DNA from: Methanomicrobiaceae archaeon
GTDB taxonomy: Archaea; Halobacteriota; Methanomicrobia; Methanomicrobiales; Methanomicrobiaceae
NCBI GenBank assembly: GCA_016937345.1
Contig: JAFGWE010000021.1
Coordinates: 21,897 to 85,896, forward strand
DNA: 64,000 bases
Reading direction: 5' to 3'
The translations under genes were made by a program, and so were the position numbers. A model generated the notes under the pieces. The model was not told where the DNA came from, ran no database searches, and was given only the letters and a program-made list of their open reading frames with translations. Shown in pieces: positions 9,386-19,072 of the stretch. Positions within the stretch are counted from its first letter, which is position 1. Every line of letters starts with the position of its first letter.

Positions 9386-11227
9386 TCAGTTATTAGCAAT
9401 TTCAATTATTTCTTTTGGAAGGCTTACAGTGAAAGTGCTCCCCTTTCCTTCTGAACTATCAACCGAGATGTCTCCGCCATGGACATTGATATATTTTCTT
9501 GCGATTGAGAGTCCAAGACCTATCCTTCCGTATTTTCTGCTGAGTTTTTCAGAATTGCTTATGTAAAAAGGTTCAAATATCCTCTCTAATGAATTTTTTG
9601 GAATTCCTGTTCCATAGTCTTTAAAGATTATGTAGTGATTCGTTTCACTTTCATTGTAAGAAATTTTTACTTTCTTTTTATCAGTATTGTATTTTACAGC
9701 ATTTGATATAATCCCGTCAAAAACCTGATATATTTTGTCAGAATCTGCCTTAATAGAAATGTTTTTTGGAATATCAACCAAAATTTCATAATTACTGGAA
9801 TATTCACTTATGCTTATAATATCGTTAATCATCTCAAAAAGATTGATATCTGTCAGATAAAGTTTTACTGCGTATGAATTAATTATTCCATTTTCAAGCA
9901 TCCTTTCAACAATAGAGCATTCTCTTTCAACACTTATGAGGCATTTCTTTAGAATTTTTATAGTTTCTTCATTTATTCCGGATTGCTCTGGTTTTTCCAG
10001 TAAAAGATTCAGATAGCCCAATACCGGCTGAAGAGGCGTTCTGAGTTCATGTGCGGCAGTATTGATAAAATTATTCCATCTCCTTGCTTCAAATTCACTG
10101 ACAAGTTCCTGAGTGGATTTTTTTCTGTTCTGTTCTTTTTCATGAAGATTTCCAATAATTCCGGTAATTTTGCCAGTTGAATCATTATGTGGACCAAAGA
10201 TTACAAGGAAATATCTTGTTTCTCCTTTAAGCCTTATAGCAGCGTCAAAAGAAATTGTTTTTCCGTTTTCAAGAACTTCTTCTGTAAACGCTTTGTATTC
10301 TGAAGGTCCGGGATTTTCAATAATTTCTGAAAAGGATTTGCCAATAAATACTTCAAAATCCGACTCTTCCAATGTACTGTTAATAAATTGAAATTTTTGA
10401 ATACTTCCCTTTTCATCAAGTACAAACATCAAATCCTGAGTGGAGCTGATAAAATCCAGAAGCTTTCTTTTTTCTTCGTTTATACTGATATTTTCAGATT
10501 CCTGCTTTGAGATATCAACAACTGTGAATCCAATTACATTATCTGAATTATTATTCCTACAGGATATTAGAACTGTGGCTGTTTCGCCTGATTTTTTGAC
10601 CAAACGTGCTTTTAATTCTTTGATGTCTCCTGTTATAAGATTTATTCCGGGATTATTTTGATTATTCTCAAAAACAAGGTTGCTTAATTCCGTTAATGTT
10701 TTTCCGATAATTTCTTCTCTGTTATATCCTGAAAGATCAACAATTTTTTGGTTTATCTCTATGATTTTGTGATTTTTTCTGTTAATTATCAAAAGACCGG
10801 CATTTGCATTTTTTAAAAAATTAAGATATTTTAAATTGATAAATCCTGAATTGTGAGCAATCTGAGTGGTCGCAATGACAACCCATAGATATATTGCGGC
10901 ATTGAGGCCGGCAATAAAAGGATCAATCCGGATTCCTATAGAATAGTAATAAGTTATTATCGCTAAAAATCCGGCAATCATGAGGATTGTGGCCTGAATA
11001 CTTTTTTTTGGGTACCATATTGAAAGAAGTATAATTGGTATATAGTAAAGCTGGGGAAACAAAAAGAGAAAAGAGCTATTGATGTCCTGTCCATATTCAC
11101 TGAATACAAAGAATGTAATGAGGGTGCTTAATAATAAAAATGAAGCAATTATAAAAATTTTAACTATATCTGTATCATTGATATTATTGGTAAATTTTTT
11201 TCCATTTACCTTATTGATAATTGCCAT
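9386..11227 (-). CDS. Membrane-bound PAS-domain sensor histidine kinase
   Basis: This 613-residue protein starts with about four hydrophobic segments in the first 130 residues. A first PAS domain follows (INRKNHKIIEIN, SGYNREEIIGKTL), then a second (LDEKGSIQKFQFIN). Next come a HisKA domain with the phospho-acceptor His393 in AAHELRTPL, and an HATPase domain with N box (ISNAVKYN), G1 box (DYGTGIP) and G2 box (GRIGLGLSIA). It would autophosphorylate in response to an unknown signal sensed in or near the membrane. No response regulator is adjacent; the nearest receiver protein in the window is at 46946-47563. Flanking intergenic regions are AT-rich, and it is probably a single-gene transcript. 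Confidence 0.93.
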   Translation of the reverse strand: MAIINKVNGKKFTNNINDTDIVKIFIIASFLLLSTLITFFVFSEYGQDINSSFLFLFPQLYYIPIILLSIWYPKKSIQATILMIAGFLAIITYYYSIGIRIDPFIAGLNAAIYLWVVIATTQIAHNSGFINLKYLNFLKNANAGLLIINRKNHKIIEINQKIVDLSGYNREEIIGKTLTELSNLVFENNQNNPGINLITGDIKELKARLVKKSGETATVLISCRNNNSDNVIGFTVVDISKQESENISINEEKRKLLDFISSTQDLMFVLDEKGSIQKFQFINSTLEESDFEVFIGKSFSEIIENPGPSEYKAFTEEVLENGKTISFDAAIRLKGETRYFLVIFGPHNDSTGKITGIIGNLHEKEQNRKKSTQELVSEFEARRWNNFINTAAHELRTPLQPVLGYLNLLLEKPEQSGINEETIKILKKCLISVERECSIVERMLENGIINSYAVKLYLTDINLFEMINDIISISEYSSNYEILVDIPKNISIKADSDKIYQVFDGIISNAVKYNTDKKKVKISYNESETNHYIIFKDYGTGIPKNSLERIFEPFYISNSEKLSRKYGRIGLGLSIARKYINVHGGDISVDSSEGKGSTFTVSLPKEIIEIANN

Positions 11228-11360
11228 CTGATGTAGTATATTTTATATTTCTCGATATATAGCTGTTTTTTTGCAATGCAAAAGCGTTCATCGTATTAGA
11301 TTGTCACAGGCGATGACAAAGATTGATTAAGATTTGTTCTAATAATTAATCAGAATAATT

Positions 11361-12047
11361 ATGCGTCCTTTTGTTTTTGTTAATCTTGCAATGAGTGCTG
11401 ACGGGAAACTATCCACATTTGAAAGAAGGCAGGTAAAAATATCCGGGAAAGATGATTTTTCAAGAGTGGATGCCATAAAAGCGGATGCTGATGCTATTAT
11501 GGTTGGTGTAGGTACAGTTATTGCAGACGATCCGTCGCTTACGGTCAAATCACCTGAATATAAAGCCGGAAGGGTTAATAAAGGTCTTGATGAAAATCCT
11601 TTGAGAATTGTAATAGATAGTACTGGAAGAACGCCTGAAAATTCTGAAATTCTGCATAAAGGGGAAGGTCAGAGAGTTATTGCAGTCTCAAATAAAGCAT
11701 CTCAGGAGAGAATTGAGTCATTAAATGAATATGCGGACATATTTGTCAGTGGTGAAGAAAAGGTTGATCTGAATTCCTTAATGGAGGCTTTATATGACAA
11801 CGGTGTCAGGAAAGTTATGGTGGAGGGAGGAGGTACACTCATATGGTCATTAATTAAAGATGGCCTTGTTGATGAGATTTATACCTGCATTGGAAATTTA
11901 ATAATTGGTGGTAAAAATGCTCCAACCCCTGTTGATGGTGAAGGTTTTTTTAGAGATGATGAATTCCCAAGGCTTCAGTTAATTGACGTTGAGAAGATGG
12001 ATGACGGAGTATTGTTGCGCTGGAAAGTATTGGATAACGAAAATTAA
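11361..12047 (+). CDS. arfC: 2,5-diamino-6-ribosylamino-4(3H)-pyrimidinone 5'-phosphate reductase
   Basis: The 228-residue product is a RibD C-terminal-type reductase. It acts in archaeal riboflavin and coenzyme F420 precursor synthesis, reducing the ribosylamino-pyrimidinone from the GTP cyclohydrolase III branch to the ribitylamino form. Recognisable features are the N-terminal NLAMSADGKL, the ADAIMVGVGTVIADDPSLT segment, the NADPH-binding VEGGGTLIWSL loop and IIGGKNAPTPVDG near the end. Length and motifs fit the stand-alone archaeal enzyme, which lacks the deaminase domain of bacterial RibD. No riboflavin neighbours are present, so the gene stands alone. Confidence 0.9.
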   Translation: MRPFVFVNLAMSADGKLSTFERRQVKISGKDDFSRVDAIKADADAIMVGVGTVIADDPSLTVKSPEYKAGRVNKGLDENPLRIVIDSTGRTPENSEILHKGEGQRVIAVSNKASQERIESLNEYADIFVSGEEKVDLNSLMEALYDNGVRKVMVEGGGTLIWSLIKDGLVDEIYTCIGNLIIGGKNAPTPVDGEGFFRDDEFPRLQLIDVEKMDDGVLLRWKVLDNEN

Positions 12048-12115
12048 ATTAAAAAAATCATTTTATAATTTTTTTTATGTAAATTATTCGGCAAAAGCCG
12101 TTTCAGGAACAATTT

Positions 12116-12613
12116 TTAAGTGTTGTCAGTCCTTTTTCTGTATTCAAGAAGTTCGTCAAATATTTTGTAAGATTCGCCATTATCAAGCGAAGCGACAACA
12201 ACAACTCTGTCAGTTCCTTTTGTTCCCTCTGTAAACAGAGCCTCTGAATTTACATCCGGAGCGATATTTCTCTCTATTATCTGTCCTGTTGAAAGATAGA
12301 TCTTCACATTTAGTTTGTTTGCCATATAAAGACCCGGACCTCCGCGTGAAATTACAGTTACTGCGCCGTCCAGGGGATCTTTCTCAGCATCAACATTTAT
12401 TGCCAGATTACTTGGAATTTCGTCCGTTGGGGTGGGATTTAATGAAAAGCCTGAAGCAGAAGAAGATTGTGCCTGGCTTTGTGCTGTCGTCTGTTCTCCG
12501 GATACCGCTGCATTTTCATTGCCTGTGCACCCTGCTGATAGAATTATTGCAAAAAGACCTAAAATTATTGCCAGAAACAAAATTTTTTTCATAATTCTGA
12601 ATGGTTTTGACAT
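12116..12613 (-). CDS. Secreted lipoprotein of unknown function
   Basis: The N-terminus is a lipoprotein signal: a positive region (MKK), a hydrophobic stretch (ILFLAIILGLFAIIL) and a lipobox SAGC. The mature protein would thus be lipid-anchored on the outer face of the membrane. A low-complexity Ser/Gln/Ala/Thr linker leads into a domain of about 100 residues containing ISRGGPGLYM and a C-terminal Lys/Arg-rich end. I recognise no family for the domain. The ATG at 12592 (MKKIL) is an alternative start; neither candidate has a clear ribosome site. It diverges from the membrane protein gene at 12697. Confidence 0.75.
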   Translation of the reverse strand: MSKPFRIMKKILFLAIILGLFAIILSAGCTGNENAAVSGEQTTAQSQAQSSSASGFSLNPTPTDEIPSNLAINVDAEKDPLDGAVTVISRGGPGLYMANKLNVKIYLSTGQIIERNIAPDVNSEALFTEGTKGTDRVVVVASLDNGESYKIFDELLEYRKRTDNT

Positions 12614-12696
12614 ATATATGAGTCTTTTGGCAATGTACTGAATATCACTTAATTATCGGATTATATTTATCCAATAAAAACTCTGTTATTTAATTT

Positions 12697-13440
12697 ATGG
12701 TTAAATTCAACTGGGAAGTTAAACTGTCACTGACTCTTGTGGCTATGACTGTCATTATATATTCATTTAAATTTTTTGTGCTGCGGAATCCTGGTGATAC
12801 TTTAAATTATATATTTAATGCACTTGGTTTTTTGCCAATAAATGTCCTTCTTGTAACAATTGTTCTGAATAAACTTCTTATAATCCGTTCGAGACGTGAA
12901 AAATTTGAAAAAATGAATATGGTTATTGGTACATTTTTTACCGAGATTGGAAATCATCTAATAAAAGAGATATCTAAAGGAGATTCCGGCATTGATGATC
13001 TTAAGAATTCTCTTGTTGTCAAAGATGATTGGGATGATGATAAGTTTGAAAATGTACTGAAAAAATTATCTGCTCATGTTTATTCAGTTGATACATCAAT
13101 GATTAATCTATACATATTAAATGAATTTTTATCTTCAAGAAGGGATTTTATGCTTAGACTGCTTGAAAATCCTGTACTTATTGAGCATGAATCATTCACA
13201 GATCTTTTACGGGCAGTCTTCCACCTCACAGAAGAGCTCAAATGCAGGGGTGATTTCAGTTGTCTGCCTTATACTGACCATGTTCATCTTTCAGGAGATA
13301 TTGGGCGGGTATATGAGAGACTTATAATTCAGTGGCTTAATTATATGAAATATTTAAAAAATAATTATCCATATCTGTTTTCACTTGAAATGCGAACAAA
13401 TCCCTTTGATGCTGCTGCTTCACCAATTGTAAAGCAATAA
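12697..13440 (+). CDS. Membrane protein of unknown function with large cytoplasmic domain
   Basis: Two hydrophobic segments lie at about residues 8-28 and 42-64, followed by Arg/Lys-rich residues (IIRSRREK). This suggests two transmembrane helices with the rest in the cytoplasm. The remaining 180 residues are mostly helical and acidic (GDSGIDDLKNSL, DDWDDDKFENVLKK), with no motif I can name. A family name cannot be given. The gene lies between the divergent lipoprotein gene and ferritin, with about 75 bases before the ferritin start. Codon use matches its neighbours. Confidence 0.7.
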   Translation: MVKFNWEVKLSLTLVAMTVIIYSFKFFVLRNPGDTLNYIFNALGFLPINVLLVTIVLNKLLIIRSRREKFEKMNMVIGTFFTEIGNHLIKEISKGDSGIDDLKNSLVVKDDWDDDKFENVLKKLSAHVYSVDTSMINLYILNEFLSSRRDFMLRLLENPVLIEHESFTDLLRAVFHLTEELKCRGDFSCLPYTDHVHLSGDIGRVYERLIIQWLNYMKYLKNNYPYLFSLEMRTNPFDAAASPIVKQ

Positions 13441-13457
13441 CTCATCATCCAATAACC

Positions 13458-13510
13458 ATAAATATTTTGACCTCATTTCAAAAAATGTTACAACACAATT
13501 AGAGGGTGAT
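13458..13510 (+). promoter_or_regulatory. Promoter and ribosome site of ferritin gene
   Basis: ATAAATAT at 13458-13465 is a good archaeal TATA box and would place the transcription start near 13485-13490. AGAGGGTGAT at 13501-13510 is a strong Shine-Dalgarno sequence five bases before the ATG at 13516. A short leader of about 30 bases results. Confidence 0.5.
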
Positions 13511-13515
13511 GAACA

Positions 13516-14052
13516 ATGGCTATGAATCCGAATGTAGAAAAAGCGTTGAATGATCAGATTCGCTGGGAACTTTATTCCTCATATCTTTATCTCTCAATGT
13601 CATCGTGGTATGAATCTGTTGGGCTTCGCGGATTTGCAAACTGGGAGTATGTCCAGGCACAGGAAGAAAAAGATCACGCTATGAAAATCTATCAGTATAT
13701 TATATCCAGAGGCGGGCGGGTTAAGTTACAGGCAATAGATGTGCCCCCTTATGAATGGAAATCACCTTTGGATGCATTCAGAGTCTCGCTTGAACATGAG
13801 CAAAAAGTAACATCACTGATTAATGGTCTTGTTAATCTTGCCATAAAAGAGAAAGATCATGCAAGTACAAATTTTCTTCAATGGTTTGTCGATGAACAGA
13901 TTGAAGAGGAGGGAGATGCCGGTCAGATTGTGGATCAACTTAAGATGATAGAGAAAGATGGCGGCTCCGGTCTTTTATACATGCTTGACAAAGAGCTGGG
14001 GACAAGAGTATATACTCCTTTAACGACAGCAACGCCACCTGGCTCCCAGTAA
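13516..14052 (+). CDS. ftn: Ferritin (non-haem iron storage)
   Basis: This 178-residue four-helix bundle protein belongs to the bacterial/archaeal ferritin family, which oxidises Fe(II) and stores it in a 24-mer shell. The N-terminal helix has NDQIRWELYSSYLYLSMSSW with its ferroxidase glutamate. The second helix has the E-E-K-D-H metal ligand motif, and later helices supply HEQKVTSLIN and WFVDEQIEEE. Length and ligand pattern are complete. The start is well supported by the upstream ribosome site. A role in iron storage and oxidative protection in this strict anaerobe follows from the family. Confidence 0.94.
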   Translation: MAMNPNVEKALNDQIRWELYSSYLYLSMSSWYESVGLRGFANWEYVQAQEEKDHAMKIYQYIISRGGRVKLQAIDVPPYEWKSPLDAFRVSLEHEQKVTSLINGLVNLAIKEKDHASTNFLQWFVDEQIEEEGDAGQIVDQLKMIEKDGGSGLLYMLDKELGTRVYTPLTTATPPGSQ

Positions 14053-14286
14053 TTAATTTTAATCTGTTCTTTTTTTAGAAATATACTTTTAGATGAAATT
14101 TTCTGAAGTAATTATAAAAAATTGTAAATATTTTTAATTTGACATTTGAAGCAGATAATTTGTGATTGTTAATAAATTCTTATTATTATAATTCACATAA
14201 CAATAAGACTTTTATTCATTTTGCAATTCATATAGTTTTAAGGATTCAGAAGATAAATAAAAAATCACAAATTTAGGTGAGTTATA

Positions 14287-14793
14287 TTGGCAATAGGAAA
14301 TTTTGTACCAAAGAAGGTTTTTTTCACTTCTGGTTCTGGTTCCCATCAGGACAGACTGACATCCTTTGAGATGGCGTTAAGGAGGGCATCTATTGAGTGT
14401 TATAATCTGGTGGAAGTAAGCTCTATATTACCACCCAAATGTCAGATTGTATCAAAACAGGAAGGTTTAAGAGATCTCTTTCCCGGAAGCATTGTATTCA
14501 CTGTGATGTCAAGACTTTCTTCAAATGAAGCCAAAAACAGAATAACATCCTCTGTCGGGATGGCTATCCCAAAAAATCCTGATACTGAGTGGGGATATTT
14601 TGCTGAATATCATACTTTTCATGAGACAAAGGAAGAGGCAGGTGATTACTCGGAGATGATTGCTAATAATATGTACACAAGTATTTCAGATAAGATTCCT
14701 GCAAAAACAATGAATGTAACCGAATCTGTTGTGGTTCCGAATAATGGAGACTGGGCAACTACTATTGCAGCGGCAGTGTTTATAATGGAATAA
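14287..14793 (+). CDS. pdaD: Pyruvoyl-dependent arginine decarboxylase
   Basis: This 168-residue proenzyme converts arginine to agmatine, the first step of archaeal polyamine synthesis. The VSSILPP motif places the self-cleavage site between Ser45 and Ser46; cleavage turns Ser46 into the pyruvoyl cofactor and splits the chain into beta and alpha subunits. Other conserved segments are FFTSGSGSHQDRLTSFE near the start and EWGYFAEYH in the second half. Translation starts at TTG 14287, behind AGGTGA. About 230 bases of AT-rich DNA separate it from ferritin, so it probably has its own promoter. Confidence 0.94.
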   Translation: MAIGNFVPKKVFFTSGSGSHQDRLTSFEMALRRASIECYNLVEVSSILPPKCQIVSKQEGLRDLFPGSIVFTVMSRLSSNEAKNRITSSVGMAIPKNPDTEWGYFAEYHTFHETKEEAGDYSEMIANNMYTSISDKIPAKTMNVTESVVVPNNGDWATTIAAAVFIME

Positions 14794-15122
14794 TTTTTTT
14801 CAGATGATTTATGAAAAAAGAATGATTCAAAACTAAATTTATCATACAAATTTCCTTTATATCTGTATAAACTATATATCAATCTGTTGGATTTCATATT
14901 TTTATTAATGCAGGCTTTTATCCATTTGTTTTAAACTATATCCTGTCAAACCTGTATGATTTTGGATATGTTTTAAAGTCAGGATTTAATAAATCAGTTG
15001 AATAGTAACTCATATTTATCTGTCCGTTTTGTTTTACAGAATTAAATTTAGGGAAAAATATAGTAATTATAATAAATAATTGATAAAAAAAATTGCGGAT
15101 TAAAAAGAGAATTGGTACCTGA
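14794..15122. other. AT-rich intergenic region with no supported gene
   Basis: These roughly 330 bases lie between the convergent pdaD and proS genes. They are strongly AT-rich. The only open stretches are short or lack a start codon, including 44 codons at 14871-15005 on the plus strand. T-runs at both ends could serve as terminators. I see no RNA gene or repeat here. Confidence 0.6.
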
Positions 15123-16556
15123 TTAGTAGCTTCTTGCAACAAGTGCAGGTTTAGAGGGCTTGCCGCAGATTATACATGTGTCTTCTTTTTCTTCAATGTA
15201 TTCTGATCGGATCTCACTTCCAAGAACACTAACATCAAGTTTCTGCTCGATTTCATCGGCGCATTTCTTACTCCCGCACCATTGTAAGACTGCAACACCT
15301 GTTTCTGCTGCCTCTTTTGCCCCTTTTAGAGAATCTACTATTCTTATCTGCTCTTTTGCCTTTGATGAGGCTTTAAATTTCATATCCTTTTTAAATGACT
15401 CAAGTTGCTCTTTTATTCCGGATATTGCTTCTTCTCTTTTTATTGAAGTCTTCTGACCAAAGCGGTTTACAGCCATAATTACTCCGTTTTGAATATCTCT
15501 CGGACCAATCTCAATTCTGAGGGGAACTCCTCTCATCTCCCAGTGATAGTATTTTGCACCCGGTCGAAGATCTCTTGAATCTGTTTTTACACGCATTCCT
15601 GCTGATTTTATCTCTGTTTCAAGTAATTTTGCTGCATTCAGGATTTCTTCGGCGTTCTTTTTCATTATAATTGGAACAATTATTATCTGCAAAGGAGCAA
15701 TTTCCGGCGGGAGAACAAGACCCTTATCGTCTCCGTGAACACTAAGCAGTGCAGCAATACACCTTTCAGAGATCCCATAGCATGTCTGGAATGCAAGCTT
15801 TTGCTCCCCTTTCTCATCCTCATATTTCAGATCAAATGTTTTTGAGAAGTTATCGCCGAGATGATGAACTGTACCTACCTGAAGTGTCTTGCCGTCAGGC
15901 ATAATGGCATCTGCAGCCATTGTGTAGTCAGCACCGGGAAACTTATCCCATTCCGGACGTTTTGAAAATATAATCGGAACGCATATTCTGTCATAAAATT
16001 CCCTGTATAGCGCGATTGCGTCTTCGACCTGATTTTTGGCATCATCCCACGTGGCATGAACAGTATGTGCTTCCTTAAAAGAGGTAATTTCACGCAGTCT
16101 GATAAGAGGGCGGGTATGCTTAGTCTCATAGCGGAAGGTGTTTACAATCTGATAGAGTTTAATTGGCAGGTCAGCATGTGAGCGCAACCAAAGAGCGTAC
16201 ATCGGGTATATTGCAGTCTCACTTGTCGGCCTTAATGCAAGCTTTATGTCAAGTTTGGTTGTGCCGCCATGTGTTACCCAGTAAACCTCCTCTTCAAATC
16301 CTTTGATGTGCTCTGCCTCTTTCATAAATTCATTCTCAGGAATAAGAAGTGGAAAGAGTGTTTCCTCATGATCGCGGTCTAAAAGTTCGCGAAGTATATT
16401 GTATGTTGAACGTCGGAGTGAGAAGCCGTGCGGGTACCATACATAAAGACCCTTTACCGGGTAACGTACATCCATTATCTCTGCACGCCACAGTATTTCA
16501 TTATACCATTCACTGAAATTTTCTTTTAAAGGAAGTGCTCCGCTGTCTTCTGCCAT
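15123..16556 (-). CDS. proS: Prolyl-tRNA synthetase (archaeal/eukaryotic type)
   Basis: This class II synthetase charges tRNA-Pro. At 477 residues it is the short form without a bacterial editing insertion. Motif 2 is seen around [14 protein letters not shown] and [17 protein letters not shown]. The class II catalytic and anticodon-binding domains follow, and the C-terminal domain ends in a zinc-binding cysteine set ([23 protein letters not shown]). The stop is next to a T-rich intergenic region. Upstream, the SpoIIM-like gene ends three bases before this gene's start on the same strand, so the two may be co-transcribed. Confidence 0.97.
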   Translation of the reverse strand: MAEDSGALPLKENFSEWYNEILWRAEIMDVRYPVKGLYVWYPHGFSLRRSTYNILRELLDRDHEETLFPLLIPENEFMKEAEHIKGFEEEVYWVTHGGTTKLDIKLALRPTSETAIYPMYALWLRSHADLPIKLYQIVNTFRYETKHTRPLIRLREITSFKEAHTVHATWDDAKNQVEDAIALYREFYDRICVPIIFSKRPEWDKFPGADYTMAADAIMPDGKTLQVGTVHHLGDNFSKTFDLKYEDEKGEQKLAFQTCYGISERCIAALLSVHGDDKGLVLPPEIAPLQIIIVPIIMKKNAEEILNAAKLLETEIKSAGMRVKTDSRDLRPGAKYYHWEMRGVPLRIEIGPRDIQNGVIMAVNRFGQKTSIKREEAISGIKEQLESFKKDMKFKASSKAKEQIRIVDSLKGAKEAAETGVAVLQWCGSKKCADEIEQKLDVSVLGSEIRSEYIEEKEDTCIICGKPSKPALVARSY

Positions 16557-16558
16557 AT

Positions 16559-17134
16559 TCAGACTCCTTGAAGTACTAGATCTATGATTTGGGGCGTAAT
16601 AAATGCCTCTGTAACAGCCGCGAATGCAAGAAGTGGTATTACTATTAAGATAAATTGTTGTGCAAGAGATTTTGCATCTGATGCCGCATCGCCCTTACCT
16701 TTGAATTCATCCCACAGGGATACAGAAAGTAAAAGTCCAAGACCTGCTGCTATTAAAAATGCCGGGATTTCCATTATGCCGTGCGGGATTATTGATGCCA
16801 TAACAGGAAGAATTCCTTTTTCCTCAGAAGCATAGCTTAAGACAAATCCAATTATAATTCCGTTTGTCATCAGAACAAACATGGTCACAAGCCCGAAAGT
16901 AGCACCGCCTATAAAGAGTAAAACTGCTGCCTCAAGATTGTTTAAGAAAAGCTTTAATGAGAGCACTGCCTGATTGTCATCCGCTACAAATGCATACATC
17001 TCATTTTGCAATGATGAGAGAAGGGTTTCTGCCATCTCTTCATTTTGTGCAAGCGAAAAGGCACCTACAAGGCAGAAAAAAAGGAATATTGCAAGTGATA
17101 TGCATACAGCTAATGAAAGTTTGTTCTTAAACAT
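16559..17134 (-). CDS. SpoIIM-like (DUF95) membrane protein
   Basis: This 191-residue integral membrane protein has an N-terminal helix and about four more hydrophobic segments. It carries the stage II sporulation protein M family signature: [14 protein letters not shown], then [13 protein letters not shown] and [19 protein letters not shown]. The conserved PHG-x-x-E motif is intact. In archaea, which do not sporulate, the function is unknown. Its start overlaps the end of the DUF63 gene upstream by eight bases, and proS follows three bases after its stop. The three genes thus form a compact minus-strand transcription unit. Confidence 0.85.
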   Translation of the reverse strand: MFKNKLSLAVCISLAIFLFFCLVGAFSLAQNEEMAETLLSSLQNEMYAFVADDNQAVLSLKLFLNNLEAAVLLFIGGATFGLVTMFVLMTNGIIIGFVLSYASEEKGILPVMASIIPHGIMEIPAFLIAAGLGLLLSVSLWDEFKGKGDAASDAKSLAQQFILIVIPLLAFAAVTEAFITPQIIDLVLQGV

Positions 17135-17972
17135 AAAGGATCATCCTGACCATATCACGTATACCCGGAGCCATTCCCACCATTATCATTGCAAATATTA
17201 TAAGGTGCCAAAGTGCCTGGCTGCCTTCTTTTCTATACATTTCAAGGATATATATTCCAGGAATAATCACGATGAGTTTTAGGGCAAACATTGAAAATGC
17301 AGTGCCTGTTGCCTCAATAAGAAAAGAACCTGCTACATGCTGCTCAACATATGCCATATCATGAAGATCTATCCCAAAACTTGTTGCACTTGCATCAAGC
17401 ATGTGACCAAAAATAAGTAGTTTGTATAAAATGTCAGATACATATTCCCATTTAAGTACATATTTGAGGAATATCCAGACTGCAAATGAAGTTGCAGATG
17501 CCATTGCAAGAATGAAGAACATCACAAAAAGATCTATCTGTGTTTCTGTAATCCCAACCCAGATTAATGGTATAAGAGATATCGCGCATGCAAAAACTCC
17601 TGCTGCACCAAATCCCCTGTTATAATTTTCAATAAAATTTATATTTTTTAGAAATCTTGAGAAAGAAAGTGCAGATATTGCATAGACAAAAATTACAAAA
17701 TAAATAACAGGCGTTATCAGCAGAATATACCAGGGGTAAGGTATTATTCCCGTATCTTCAACGACGCGTAAAAGACCTCCTAGCACTACATAGGGCATTA
17801 GAGCCAGAATAAACTCGTGATCAATATTAATTCCGGTTTTGATAAACCAGCGATATACAAGATATACTGCAATTATAAGGATGGCAGCATATGTGAGAGT
17901 GTCAACTATTGTATATGCCTCTCCGTTGATGATCGGACCAACGTAATATTTGTATATAAAATCCCCTATCAT
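17127..17972 (-). CDS. DUF63 family membrane protein
   Basis: This 281-residue polytopic membrane protein has about eight hydrophobic segments and belongs to the archaeal DUF63 family. Typical pieces are the N-terminal FIYKYYVGPI, LMPYVVLGGLLRVVEDTG, and the Asp/His-containing FGHMLDASATSFGIDLH segment. A conserved charged pair inside membrane segments hints at transport or catalysis, but no activity is established. It overlaps the SpoIIM-like gene. Its ATG lies only 14 bases from the divergent egsA start, so its promoter must sit within the egsA coding region. Confidence 0.85.
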   Translation of the reverse strand: MIGDFIYKYYVGPIINGEAYTIVDTLTYAAILIIAVYLVYRWFIKTGINIDHEFILALMPYVVLGGLLRVVEDTGIIPYPWYILLITPVIYFVIFVYAISALSFSRFLKNINFIENYNRGFGAAGVFACAISLIPLIWVGITETQIDLFVMFFILAMASATSFAVWIFLKYVLKWEYVSDILYKLLIFGHMLDASATSFGIDLHDMAYVEQHVAGSFLIEATGTAFSMFALKLIVIIPGIYILEMYRKEGSQALWHLIIFAMIMVGMAPGIRDMVRMILYV

Positions 17973-17986
17973 TTATTGATAAAATA

Positions 17987-19066
17987 ATGAGCGCAGATGG
18001 TATAAACGTACTCAAAAAACCCCAATTTGACAAATCCAGATGGCTTCAGATGCCGCGGGATGTTATTATTGGACATGGAACGATAGAACAGCTCCCAAAA
18101 GTCTGCGAAGATCTGCACCTGGGAAAATCTGCTCTTATTATTGCCGGCGAAAATACAATGAAGGCCGCCGGCGGTCATGCCCGTGACCTTCTTGAAGAAA
18201 GATATGATGTAGAGATATTTGGTGCAAAAAATATCTCTCCGGAGACGATTGAAAACGCCGAAAACGCTGCAAAAGGGCTTGATTTCATTGTGGGTGTCGG
18301 CGGTGGAAAAGCAATAGATATTGCAAAAATTGTCTCTTATAATCTTGACTGCCAGTTTGTCAGTGTTCCAACTGCTGCCTCTCACGATGGAATCGCTTCA
18401 TCGCGTGCATCAGTTCCAACAGAAGGGGGCAGTGTGTCTCTTGATGCCCATCCCCCGCATGCTATAGTGGCAGACACTGAGATTATTGCAAAAGCGCCTC
18501 ACCGGCTTATGGCATCAGGATGTGCAGATATTATCTCCAATCATACTGCAATTTTGGACTGGGAATTATCCCACAGGATTAAGGGAGAAGAAATAAGTGA
18601 ATATGCTGCGGCGCTCTCTAAAATGACGGCAGAGATACTTGTTCAAAATGCGCATCTGATATATCCTGGTTCTGAGGAAGGTGCCTGGATTGTGACAAAA
18701 GCTCTTGTCTCATCCGGTGTTGCCATGAGTATTGCAGGTTCATCCAGACCTGCTTCAGGCGGAGAGCATAAATTCAGCCACGCTTTGGATATAATTGCTC
18801 CCGGTAAGGGCCTTCATGGAGAACAATGTGGTGTGGGTTCGATTATGACGATGTACCTTCATGGCGGCAACTGGCGCGAGATTAGAAAATCCTTAAAAGA
18901 TATCGGCGCGCCAACCACCCCTAAAGGACTGGGCATTGATGATGATACAGCTGTAAAAGCTCTTTTAATGGCAAAAAACATAAGACCCGAAAGATTTACA
19001 ATTCTGGATATGGGTCTTGAAAAAGAATGTGCAGAAAAGCTTGTAAAAATGCTTTATGCGGAGTAA
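17987..19066 (+). CDS. egsA: sn-Glycerol-1-phosphate dehydrogenase
   Basis: This NAD(P)H-dependent enzyme reduces dihydroxyacetone phosphate to sn-glycerol-1-phosphate, the backbone of archaeal membrane lipids. The 359-residue product has the iron/zinc alcohol dehydrogenase-like fold. A Rossmann GVGGGKAIDIAK loop and SVPTAASHDGIASSRAS follow the N-terminal PRDVIIGHGTIEQL. Metal ligands appear in CADIISNH, GEHKFSHALD and GLHGEQCG. The lipid-related ferredoxin/geranylgeranyl reductase pair is elsewhere in the window, at 38.2-39.6 kb. Its start is close to the divergent DUF63 start, and UPF0179 follows after six bases, suggesting an operon. Confidence 0.96.
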   Translation: MSADGINVLKKPQFDKSRWLQMPRDVIIGHGTIEQLPKVCEDLHLGKSALIIAGENTMKAAGGHARDLLEERYDVEIFGAKNISPETIENAENAAKGLDFIVGVGGGKAIDIAKIVSYNLDCQFVSVPTAASHDGIASSRASVPTEGGSVSLDAHPPHAIVADTEIIAKAPHRLMASGCADIISNHTAILDWELSHRIKGEEISEYAAALSKMTAEILVQNAHLIYPGSEEGAWIVTKALVSSGVAMSIAGSSRPASGGEHKFSHALDIIAPGKGLHGEQCGVGSIMTMYLHGGNWREIRKSLKDIGAPTTPKGLGIDDDTAVKALLMAKNIRPERFTILDMGLEKECAEKLVKMLYAE

Positions 19067-19072
19067 TTAGTT

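Noticed and set aside
14871..15005. A 44-codon open stretch on the plus strand between pdaD and proS
   Set aside because: It has no ATG, GTG or TTG start in frame, no ribosome site, and sits in very AT-rich DNA where short open frames occur by chance.
14936..15142. A 68-codon minus-strand frame next to proS
   Set aside because: Its start lies inside the proS 3' end in another frame, and the product is a random-looking Phe/Ile/Asn-rich sequence from AT-rich DNA.
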